Assembly: GCF_033958435.1 (NCBI RefSeq)
Contig: NC_134138.1
Span: 273,273,798-273,337,797, forward strand
Direction of reading: 5' to 3'
Length of the DNA: 64,000 nt
DNA from: Carettochelys insculpta
Taxonomy: Eukaryota; Chordata; Testudines; Carettochelyidae
Shown: positions 47,290 to 56,650 of the stretch, in pieces
Layout of the letters: each line of letters begins with the position of its first letter
Numbering within the stretch: position 1 is the first letter of the stretch
Made by a program: the position numbers and the translations under genes
Notes under the pieces: model-generated
What the model was told of the DNA's origin: nothing
Seen by the model: only the letters and a program-made list of their open reading frames with translations
The model's database searches: none

Positions 47290-49260
47290 TAAATCAATTT
47301 TGTCCTCACCCACAACTATTTCAGATCTGAGGACAATTTATACTTTCAAATCAGTGGCACTGCTATGGGCACCCACATGGCCCCACGGTATGCCAACAGT
47401 TTTATGGATGACCTGGAACAATGCTTCCTCAGCTCTCGCCCCCTAGCACCCCTCCTCTACTTGCACTACACTGGTTACTTCTTCATCATCTGGAGTCTCT
47501 TGAAGAATTCCACCATGATTTCAACAGTTTCCACCTCACCATCAACCTCAGCCTGGACCAGTCTACGCAAAAGATCTGCTTCCTGGACACTACAATGCAA
47601 ATAAGTGATGGTCACATAAACACCACCCTATACCAGAAACCCATGGACTGCTATGCTTATCTACATACTTCCAGCTACCGTCCAGGGCATACTACACGGG
47701 TCCATTGTCTACAGCCAAGCACTAAGGCACAAGGGCATTTGCTCCAACCTCTCAGAAAGAGACACACACCTACAAGACCTTTACCAAGTTTTCTTAAAGC
47801 TACAGTATCCACCTGAGGAAGTAAAGAAACAGATTGACAGCATCAGATATGTACCCAGACATGTGCCCAGAATCCACCTGCTACAAGACAGGCCCAAGAA
47901 GGAAAATAACAGAATGCCACTGGCCAGTACCTATGGTCCCCAGCTCAAACCTCTCCAGCACATCATCAGTGATCTACAACCCATCTTGGACAATGATCCC
48001 TCACTCTCATAGACCTTGAGGGGCAGGCAAGTCCTCACCTATAGCCAGCCTGCCAACCTGAAACGAATTCCCACCAGCAACTACACACCACACCACAGTA
48101 ACTCTAACTCAGGAACCAATCCCTGCAACAAACCTTGGTGCCAACCCTGCCCACATATCTACACCAGTGACAGCATCACAGGACCTAACCACATTGACCA
48201 CACTGGAAGATGTGCTCATTCTCCTGCAATCTACATCTACAAATGTAATTTATGCCATCATGTGCCAGCAATGCCCCTATGATATATACATTGGCCAAAC
48301 TGGACAGTGTATACATAAAAGAATAAATGGACACAAATCAGATATCAGGAAAGGTAACATACAAAGGCCTCAATATCCCTGAACATTCAGTAGCAGATTT
48401 AAAAGTTGCCATCCTGCAATAAAAAAACTTCAAAAACAGACTCCAAAAGAAACTGCAGAGCAACTATTCATTAGCAAATTTGACACCATCAGTCAGGGAT
48501 TGAACAAAGGCTAGAAATGGCTGGCAAACTACAAAAGCAGTTTCTCCTCTCTTGGGACGTTTCTACCCATGCCACTTTTGGAGAAACTGCCATGCTAATA
48601 AACGGCCCAAAATATGCTAATGAGGTGAGGAAGTAAATTCCCCATGCCTCATTAGCATAAAGTCACATGATCTGGAGTCCAGAAGAAGCTCTTCCAGACT
48701 CCAAAACAGCATGTAGAAGCACAGGGCCTTGGGGGGTCTTCTGGAAGGAAGTCCTCCTTCCGAAGGCCCCTTCTTCCCAAAAATATTCAGGAAGAAGGGG
48801 CCTCCGGAAGGAGGACTTCCTTCCGGAAGACCCCCCCCAGGGGCCATGCTTCTACACACTGTATTGGAGTCTGGAAGAGCTTCTTCTAGACTCCAAATCA
48901 TGTGACCTTATGCCAATGAGGTGCGGGGAATTTACATCCACACCTCATTAGCATATTTTGGGCCGTTTATTAGCATGCCACTTTCTCCAAAAGTGGCATG
49001 TTTATAAACGGCATTGGTGTTCACACCTCCATATCAGCTGCTGGCAGAGGGGTGCATCCTCCCTGACTAAATTGACTTTGTCAGCTCTGGCCTGCCTCTT
49101 GATTGGTACTGCCTTCTTTTCATGAGCCTGCATATTTAAGAGCTAACTCTGAAGTCTCCACTTCATGCATCTGACAAAGCAGGTCTCTGCCCATGAAAGC
49201 TTATGCTCCAAAAAAATCTGTTAGTCTATAAGGTGCCACAGGACTTTGTGTTGTTTTTAA
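47290..49260 (+). mobile_element. Penelope-like retroelement, inactive, split by a MITE
   Basis: Penelope-like elements pair a telomerase-related reverse transcriptase with a GIY-YIG endonuclease. RT text: ISGTAMGTHMAPRYANSFMD (47354-47413), then LSLDQSTQKICFLDTTMQIS and HINTTLYQKPMDCYAYLHTS. The catalytic YIDD-type box reads YTGY, so both Asp are gone. After about 500 bases of linker, VIYAIMCQQCPYDIYIGQTG and KRINGHKSDIRKG (48247-48348) give the CxxC and GIY-YIG core. The 3' region is interrupted by the MITE at 48555-49013 and ends in the common tail (49165-49260). Several frameshifts. Confidence 0.93.
48555..49013. mobile_element. Foldback PIF/Harbinger-type MITE inside the Penelope element, TSD TTG
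   Basis: Ends GGACGTTTCTACCCATGCC and GGCATGTTTATAAACGGCA with TTG at 48552-48554 and 49014-49016; 459 bp. The centre is an almost perfect palindrome around ‘aagaaggggcctccgg’. Same family as 18186-18507. It splits the 3' region of the host element, so it is younger. Confidence 0.92.
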
Positions 49261-49499
49261 ATCAATAGTTGGGGGGGTCTGATTTCAGTGGGGACAGGAT
49301 CAGACTCAAATCCTAATAATGCAGCCTCCTTGAGCAGCTTCTAGCACTGAAATAACACGAAAAAATAACTCTTAGCCATCGGTGCTTATATTTCATTATC
49401 TGGTTTGAAAGAACAGCCTCAAAAGTGCTTGGCAAGTTTTTCTTATAATCTCTTTTCTTCCACTGAGCTGCATACGTATCAGTCTCTGTCCAAAATATA

Positions 49500-49849
49500 G
49501 AGTGACCATCTGTCCTGTATTGGGTGGAATGGTCCCATATTTGGGATGACAAAAAGGCATCCCTATTTATTATTTAAAAGGGACAAATTGTCCCGTGTTT
49601 AGGCCACTGGAGGCTGGGGGTGGGGGTGAGAATGCCCGCAGCTGCCACTTCAGCAGAGCTCGGGGCTGGGAGCTCCCACTGCCGGCAGTTTCCCGGAGGT
49701 CCAGGCGGGGTGCACCCGTGGCTGCTGATTTTCTGGGGCTGGGGGAGGGGAGAGCACTAGTTCCCTGTGGCTTGGTGGACCCAGGAGGAACTGCCCCTCC
49801 CCCGCATATCTCCCCGTACTGTATTTGGGATAGGGAGATATGGTCACCC
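49500..49849. mobile_element. MITE with GAGTGACCA ends, TA target
   Basis: Left GAGTGACCATCTGTCCTGTA and right inverted GGGTGACCATATCTCCC, flanked by TA on both sides (49498-49499, 49850-49851). GC-rich interior. Same family as 54524-54923. Confidence 0.7.
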
Positions 49850-50068
49850 TACGTAAATATGACAGAGTTCATTTCCGTGAGCACCAGACCTTCTCAAGTT
49901 ATTTCTTAAAATAATTGAAGATTGAAATTATTTGTAACTGCTGGCAATCCTTTGCTAGCTGCATTAAGAATAATAAACATATGTCTAAATCTTTTATGTA
50001 TTTATGTAATTTTGTTCATTAGCTCGTAGCCAAAAGTTCAAGTTCCAATAAAATTAGAGGATCCGATA

Positions 50069-50496
50069 GGCCGCATCTAAGTTCTTTCAAAAGGTTTTCC
50101 AAAAGAAGGGGGCTCTTTCGAAAGATCCCATGGAATGTCTACACACAAAGGTATTTCAAAAATAAATCAAAATAATACAACACTCCTTTCAAACTCACTC
50201 TTCCACTCCCTTTTTGGGAAGAATGCCATCTTTCTACAGTTTCTTTCAAAAGAAAGTGTGTAGACGCTCTGCGGGGGCCTTCTTCTAAAAGAAGAGTCCT
50301 CATGGTTCTGGACTTTTTTATCCCTGGCCCATTCTTTCAAAAGAGCAGGGCCTGCACGGATGCTCTCTATCGAAAAAGCAGGTCAGTCTTTCGATTCGCT
50401 TTTTTGTATGTGGACACACACTTTCAAATGGAGTTTTTTCGGAAGATTTCTTCTGGAAGAATTTCTTTCAAAGGATCTCTGTAATGTAGACATAGA
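50069..50496. mobile_element. PIF/Harbinger-type MITE, diverged
   Basis: Left GGCCGCATCTAAGTTCTTTC and right ‘aatgtagacatagac’ are diverged inverted ends, with repeated ‘ctttcaaaag’/‘cttttgaaag’ words inside. No target duplication is clear. Confidence 0.65.
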
Positions 50497-50589
50497 CATA
50501 ATGTAGGAAGAGGAGAATGAGTTAGGACATAGGCACTTCAGTTATGAAGAAAATAATACTAGGAGATGTTTGTTACTTTAGGAAGATAA

Positions 50590-50735
50590 AGGAAAGAAAG
50601 GTGAACAGGGTTCCAATTTTGACTCAGCCACAGACTGCCTGTGTGATCTGGGGCAAGTCATTTAATCTCTCTGTATCTCAGTTCTCTATAATAAAAGGAT
50701 AATATTGCATCTTTCTGTCACAGAAGTTGTTGTGT
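50590..50735 (+). mobile_element. MIR-type SINE
   Basis: ‘actgcctgtgtgatctgggg’ followed by ‘caagtcatttaatctctctg’ and ‘tatctcagtt’ is the MIR core region; an old copy shared across amniotes. Confidence 0.8.
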
Positions 50736-50739
50736 AGAA

Positions 50740-51590
50740 AGATCAGTTAGGGCTGGATTTTGTCATATCAGTTCATGTTTAGTGAAATGATACTTAGCAA
50801 GCAGCCCCAGTGGTCATGCAAACCTGTGAAAGTACACCACAACTAAACCCCCAGTAGGACTTCAGTCCTAAACATGCATCAGGACGAAAGAATCTGATTC
50901 TTTGTTTAGTGAGGTGCTCAGAAACTACCATGATGAAGGTCATAAAGCATGTACATAACAAAAATCAAATACATTCTGTTATAATTTGATTACTGATATC
51001 TAAAATATCTTTTCTCCCATCTTGCCAGTTTTACTTATACTATGTGTGTTATGTGAGTTTGCCAGACTTCTGACCCCTCTTCTCCAACGTGGACTTCAAA
51101 ATAGTTCTCACCTCCAGCTAGACCACACAATGTGTGCTCTCTTTTGTGTTATCTTTTGCAGAGCAGGGGTTCAGCAAAAGCAGAAGGCAAAAGCCTCCCC
51201 CCCCCCAAAAGCCCACCTGCGAGCGTATTATCCCAATGGTTAGAGCTCTGTATTGGTTACTTCTTTCTGGGTGCAATACAGGGTGTGAGGCACTGTAAGA
51301 ATGGGAACTGAGATACTATGATGCATGTGACTACACAGATGAAATGATGGAATAGGTACGGGAGTCTATGCTTAAACCTATGTTTAGTTTCTTGAGCATT
51401 CCCAGCATGAAGCAGTTATTTCTGGATTGGAGTATAATGAAAGGCTGCTATGGGCACACAAGAAAGGAAAGGCTGTAAGACTAAGAAGGTGAGAGGTGGC
51501 AGTAGGGTTTGGTAACAGCATGATATAAAAAAGTAGGGCTTGCCTAGCCGAGGAAAACTTGCACTGGTGAAATTATACTACTCAGACCCC
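50740..51590. other. Intergenic, nothing recognised
   Basis: AT-rich with a short C run near 51198-51207. Confidence 0.45.
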
Positions 51591-51599
51591 TTATATGAA

Positions 51600-51835
51600 C
51601 ACACTGTTCTACACAAGATGGGGCAAAAGATAGCTCTGTGGCCTGTTAAACACAAGGTTCTGAGCTCTGCCCTTGAGGGGGCCATTTAGAGATCTGGAGC
51701 AAATAAGCAAGTTGTTTTGTTTTGTTTTTTTTGAAATAAAAGATGGCCCTTAGTCCTGCCAAGAGGGCAGGGGACCGGATTCAGTGACCTTCCAGCTCTA
51801 TGAGAAGTGTATACATATGTTCTTAGGCTTCCAAC
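51600..51835 (+). mobile_element. tRNA-headed SINE with CR1-like tail
   Basis: ‘gatagctctgtggcctgtta’ and ‘aaggttctgagctctgcc’ are diverged A and B boxes, followed by ‘cttgagggggccatttagag’ and a CR1-type 3' end (‘gagggcaggggaccggattc’). This structure is known from turtle polIII/CryI-type SINEs. Confidence 0.75.
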
Positions 51836-52104
51836 CTGCTGGAATAAGGTGCAGCAGCGGTAGCACCCTCATCTTGGACTTGTGCAGAATACTTACACAG
51901 AAGTTTGCCCACGTATACAATATTCCCCAACCCCCCAAATTACAAGATCATAGCCCTTAGGAAAACATAAGGAACAATACAATATGTTCAGTTTGCTACC
52001 ATTAACAATGCTGTATTTTTGGTATGTGGATGGTAATGATTTGTAAAATTGCTTATACTTCCCAAATAAACAGCCTTCAAACAGGATAAGGGACTCAATA
52101 GACT

Positions 52105-52345
52105 GTGTTTCACAGCAGTGAATAATGAAAAGCTTCCTAACTGTCAGGATGGTTAACCACTAGAATAAATTGCCTAGGGATGTAGTGGAATCTCTAGCAC
52201 TGGAGATATTTAACAGCAGGTTACATAGATGTCTATTGGAGATGGTCTAGACAGTGCTTGGTGCTACCATGAGGGCAGGGGACTAGACTCGATGACCTCT
52301 TACGGTACCTTCCAGTTCTAGTGTTCTATTATTCTAGGATCCTCA
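52105..52345 (+). mobile_element. CR1 LINE 3' end
   Basis: ‘cttcctaactgtcaggatgg’, ‘gtggaatctctagcactgga’ and the terminal ‘gtgttctattattcta’ identify it. Confidence 0.9.
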
Positions 52346-52482
52346 TGCAGGCAATAATGGCAGTCTGCTCATTTGGAGGAAAAGTCCATTGTGTCCTCTT
52401 CTCAGAAATACTCTTCTTAATTCTCTACGAAGCATCATACCTGACCAACATTTTCACATTTTCAGGGATATTTATGGTGGTA

Positions 52483-52777
52483 CAGTAAAGCCCCAAGCTG
52501 ACGTCATCATCGGACATGACGGACTACTACCTACTAAAGCCGCAAGATAAGCACATTCAAGTTGCACGTATCTTGGGTTGATGTGACTGCTGCCCCTGAC
52601 AGGAGCATGGAAACTGTCTCCTGGGAGCCAGGCTCCAGCTCCCCCCTGCTCACAGGAGACAGGAAACTGACCAATACTGCAGTGCTGGTCAATTTCCTGG
52701 CTCACCCAGTTACACAAAAATACAACTTAAGCAGGTTTGCCAAGAATGCAACCTCTGCATAAGTGGGGAGTCTACTG
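52483..52777. mobile_element. Tigger/pogo-like MITE
   Basis: Left TA then CAGTAAAGCCCCAAGC, right GGGGAGTCTACTG. TA precedes the left end (52481-52482) but GA follows the right. Related to 22852-23334. Confidence 0.6.
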
Positions 52778-53278
52778 GACTTAATTTGCTAATAAGTTCA
52801 AGAAGTAAGGACAGTCTGATGTGCATCCTGGCCTCAAGAATAGAGAACTGGCTAAGAACTTGTTTAACCATCTGAAGAATTTGCCGGCAATATCGTTAGT
52901 GTGAATTAAAGAGTGGTAATAGCTGGGAATAAGCATGGGCAAAATGGAGGGAAAATAGGGTAAAGCACAGGCTTTACTGTGTCTCTATGCATGTGTGCTG
53001 CCTGGGCCAGAAGAGGCCTACTGGGCACTGTAACTAGTGCAGTGCCCATGAGGGAAGGTGTGCAGCTGGCAGTGCAAGGTTGCGTGGGAATGTGAAAACA
53101 AGTCTGTAGTGTCAACAATATGCTCAGTGTACTGAATCTTAGAGGCAAGCACTGCAGGTTACCCTGGCAAACACTAGATGTGGTGGCTAGGTCCCAATAA
53201 CCACTCAGACACATGGCTGAGGGAAGGGTTTCATTCAGGGAGGTAGGACAGGAAGGTTACAGACACCATCTACATACA

Positions 53279-53967
53279 GGCTACGTCTACACTAGCACAC
53301 TACGTCGAAGTAGCCTATTTCGAAGTAAGAACATTGAAATAGGCTACTTTGATGTGTATCGTCTGCACATCCTCCAGGGCTGGTGCCGTCGACATTCCAC
53401 GTCGAAGTAGGGACGGGGAACATCGAAAGGAGCTGCCCTGGAAGGAAATGTGGAGCTTCCACACACACAAGTGCTCCCCATTGAAATAAGGGGCCAGCAA
53501 AGCCCCAGGCCACTCCCTTAAAGGGCCCCTCCCAGACACACTTGCCCTGAACAGCATGAGATCCACAGAGCCGACAACCAGTTGCAGACCCCATGCACGC
53601 AGCATGGACCACCAGCTGCAGCAGCACCAGCCAGAAACCCTGGGCTAAGGGCTGCTGCATGCGGTGACCATAGAACCCCCGCAGGGGCTGGACAAAGCGT
53701 CTTTCAACCCCTCAGCTGATGGCTGCCACGGAGGACCCCGCAATTTCAACGTAGCAGGACGTGGATTGTCTATGCACACCCTACTTCGACGCTGAACGTC
53801 GAAGTAGGGCACAATTCCCATCTTCGGACGGGAATAGTGATTTCAACATCTCACCGCCTAACGTCGATTTCAATGTCGAAAGAGCACACAGCACATGTAG
53901 ATGCGACGCATGCTATTTCGATGTTGTGACGGCTACTTCAAAGTAGCTGGCTAGTGTAGACGCACCC
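53279..53967. mobile_element. PIF/Harbinger deletion derivative, TSD ACA (family C)
   Basis: Ends GGCTACGTCTACACTAGC and CTAGTGTAGACGCACCC with ACA at 53276-53278 and 53968-53970; 689 bp. The whole interior aligns with 42457-43167, including ‘aagggcccctcccagacaca’ and a frame starting MDHQLQQHQPETLG. Confidence 0.92.
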
Positions 53968-53970
53968 ACA

Positions 53971-54521
53971 GAGGTTTAAACAGTTCAAAGTAAGAAAGAA
54001 CAATTCTGGACAGATCCCAAGAGAGTAAAAGGCACAGTCAGGGCTCTGCAGGCCAAAATCTTCAGGTGCTGCCACCTCAAGTCAACAAAGAAACATTTGT
54101 GGCTTTAGTGTCTCAGCTTTGGGACCTCTGCCCAGCTGCTGCTGCTCCCGCATAAGGCTCAAACAGACTGGTACCTGCCTGGCTTTGATGTCTGGCAGTT
54201 ACCACCTGGTCCATATGTAGCTTTGTCCATAGCCCCCAGAGCTTCTGTGCAGTTCCATGCTGCCCTGTGGCTCCCACCCCAACGAATCCCAGCTGCACCC
54301 AGGTTCAGGGCCTTACACCTTTTGCTGGACTTGGGCAGGGAAAGGGATATGCAAGGGAGAAGGCACTGGTGGGGGAAACAAATCATCCTTAGCTGAAGGG
54401 AGTTGCAGTTCTCTGCTTTGCTGGTCCACAATGCAGGGACTGGCATTTTGGGGAAACAAAGCACAGGAGCTGCCAGGCAAGGCCTCGGCTGCTCCCACCT
54501 CTGCTCAGTGTGGGAAGGGGA
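53971..54521. other. Intergenic, nothing recognised
   Basis: GC-balanced sequence with opposing ORFs of 90-101 codons and no recognisable motif. Confidence 0.4.
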
Positions 54522-54523
54522 TA

Positions 54524-54923
54524 AGGTGATCTCTGTCCTTTTCTAGCGGGACAGCCCTGTATTTCGGGAGCCAGGAAAGTGTCCTAATTTATTTTCAAAA
54601 TGGGGATAACTGCCCTGTATTTGTAGGGGGAGCAGCTGCCACCCAGTTACCAGCTCCCTGCAGCTTGCCAGAGCCAGGAGCCCACCACACGTGGCTGCAC
54701 CTGGCTCCCAGAGGTGTGGGGAACCGGGAGCCCACCCACGTGACCCCCACCCGCCTCCTGCACCTCGGGGGATTACCAGCAGCTGCCACGCTCTTCTCAG
54801 CTCCCCGAGGCACAGGGAGCTGGGAGCCCCCTCCCATGGCTGCCCCCCAGTTCTTGGCTCCCCACACTCGGGTGAAGCTGGGAGGAGCCCACCCACCCTG
54901 CCTGTCCTGTATTTGGGACACCC
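54524..54923. mobile_element. MITE with GGTGAYC ends, TA target
   Basis: Left AGGTGATCTCTGTCC and right GTATTTGGGACACCC, with TA on both sides (54522-54523, 54924-54925). GC-rich interior with ‘ggctccc’ repeats, giving spurious ORFs. Same family as 49500-49849. Confidence 0.65.
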
Positions 54924-55499
54924 TAGAAGGGACCGATAGCCTCCCTCTTCCCAGTGGTGCCCCATAGTCCCCAGCAGGGGGTGCTGCACCCTTCCAGCCC
55001 CCACTGAGAGGTTGTGTGGGGTCACCCCTTGCACCTTCCTACGGGGCCACAGGGCAGGGGGCTCACCTCCCCCACCAGTGCCCATAAAGGGTGCAGACGA
55101 GGGACATAGGGCCAAACAGGGGGAGAAGAAGCGGCTGGCAGTTACACGGACCGCTTCCTTCCTAGCTCGGGACGCGACAGGCGAGGCTGAAGGGCGCGGA
55201 CTAGGTCCGAGCTTGTACTTGAGGGGAGGCAGAACCCCTGCCGGGTCAGGCGCGGGGCTCCGGAGCAGCGGTCACGTGCACAGCTTGGCGGGGGAGGGGC
55301 GCTTGTGAACCCTGCCCCAGCCACCTCCCATGACCGCCCCCTCCAGTCACTGCTCTTCAGCGGCGACCGTTGGGCTGGGAAGCGCGCGCGCCCGGGGATG
55401 GACCTGGCGTGCGCACGGCAGGAAGGCAGAGCGCGCCGGCGCGCGCCGCGCCCGTGAAGAGGGGCGGACGGGCGGGCACGCGCGGGAGGGGGGGCGTGG

Positions 55500-55599
55500 G
55501 GGGGGAACAGGCAGCCAGTTAATGACGTTTGGGGCCGGTGGCTCCGGCTGCAGCTCCTCACGGGGAGGGGGAAGGGGAACAAAGCGCAGGAGCGGCCAG
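55500..55599 (+). other. NKTR: Candidate donor of NKTR non-coding first exon
   Basis: A strong donor (GGCCAG then GTAAGG) at 55599/55600 lies in the CpG island and could splice to the acceptor at 60736-60738. The 5' end is arbitrary. No transcript evidence is available, so this is only the best-looking donor on the plus strand in the island. Confidence 0.3.
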
Positions 55600-56234
55600 G
55601 TAAGGACGCAGCTGCTGCTAATCCCACCCAATAGGGGGTGGGGGAGGGGAAACTCGGTAGTTGCCGCGGGGTCACCACCTCGTTCCTGCTGGAGTGGGGT
55701 GGCCGATTAGTTTCTACGGGGGTCGCTCTGCTCGTCACCGCCGCGGGGGGGTGTCCCCACCCCACCGTCCTGTCAGGGGAGGCAGCAGGAAGGGGTCTCC
55801 CCCCCCCCAGCCTCACAGTGTTCCTAAGGGGGAACAAGGCTGGGGCTCCCCCCATCCCCGCAAGGGCTGGGGTGCGAGTGTCTTTCCTGGCCCCCACGGA
55901 TGGAGGCAGCAGGAGCGCAGCTTCGCCGCCCGAGGGAGCGGCTGGGAAGGGGCTTAACCCGCCCCCCAGCACAGCACCCAAACTTCCTCAGGTCGAGAGC
56001 GCCCTCACTCCCGGGCACCGAGCAGGGCCTCCCTTTTCCTCCAGCCCTGAGTGGGATCAGGGCCCCCACACCCGCTCCCGCTGATGAGGGCGCGGAGGCG
56101 AGTGTCTTCGATTCCCTCCCCCCCCGCGTTCCCAGGGGGTCTGCCGGTGGCCCAGCGCCTCCTTCCCCCCGCTGGCCAGGGGGTGCTCGGTCCTGGTCCG
56201 ACCAGAACAATACACTGGAGAGGGGCCGCGCTGT

Positions 56235-56253
56235 GGGGGGGGGGGGGGGGGGG
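56235..56253. repeat. G19 homopolymer in CpG island
   Basis: Nineteen G in a row, immediately followed by CGG. It could form a G-quadruplex, and it is also a likely assembly or read-error site. Confidence 0.95.
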
Positions 56254-56650
56254 CGGTGGCCCTGCCCGAGGCGGGGCGGTGACCTGCAGCGCAGTGGGGT
56301 GAGGACGTGGGGCTGGAGGGCTGCTCCCGGGCAAGCCGCCCCGCCCGCCTTCTTAGTGCCACATCACGGGCCGAGCTGGGCTGGGCCGAGCCGGGCGGCG
56401 AATTCTGGGCGTCGCGAGCGTGTTCTCGCGGGATTACAGCGGGGAATCCGGTCTCCTCGCTGGGGCGGGCGGGCGCGCGCTTTGCCAGCGCGGCCGCTGT
56501 GCTGCGGTGGGGGAGGGGACAGGCACTTAGTTAGTGTCAGCCGCTTGGGGCCCTCGGGCCCACCCGCTACTTACTGGCTGGGAGGAGGGGGTTAGGTCCC
56601 ATGGGGTCACCCCCTCTTCCTAGTGCTGAGGCGGGGAGGCCTAGTGGTTC

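Larger units (their letters stand above)
55150..56650. promoter_or_regulatory. CpG island, probable NKTR promoter
   Basis: Very high GC with many CpG and GCGC motifs, most dense at 55380-55500 and 56260-56500. It lies 4-5 kb upstream of the first NKTR coding exon on the same strand, as expected for its promoter and non-coding first exon. It contains a run of 19 G (56235-56253). Several long ORFs here are by-products of GC richness; none resembles a known protein. Confidence 0.75.

Noticed and set aside
55142..56595. Long ORFs of up to 279 codons in the CpG island
   Set aside because: Stop codons are rare in GC-rich DNA; translations are P/G/A/R-rich on both strands and show no motif.
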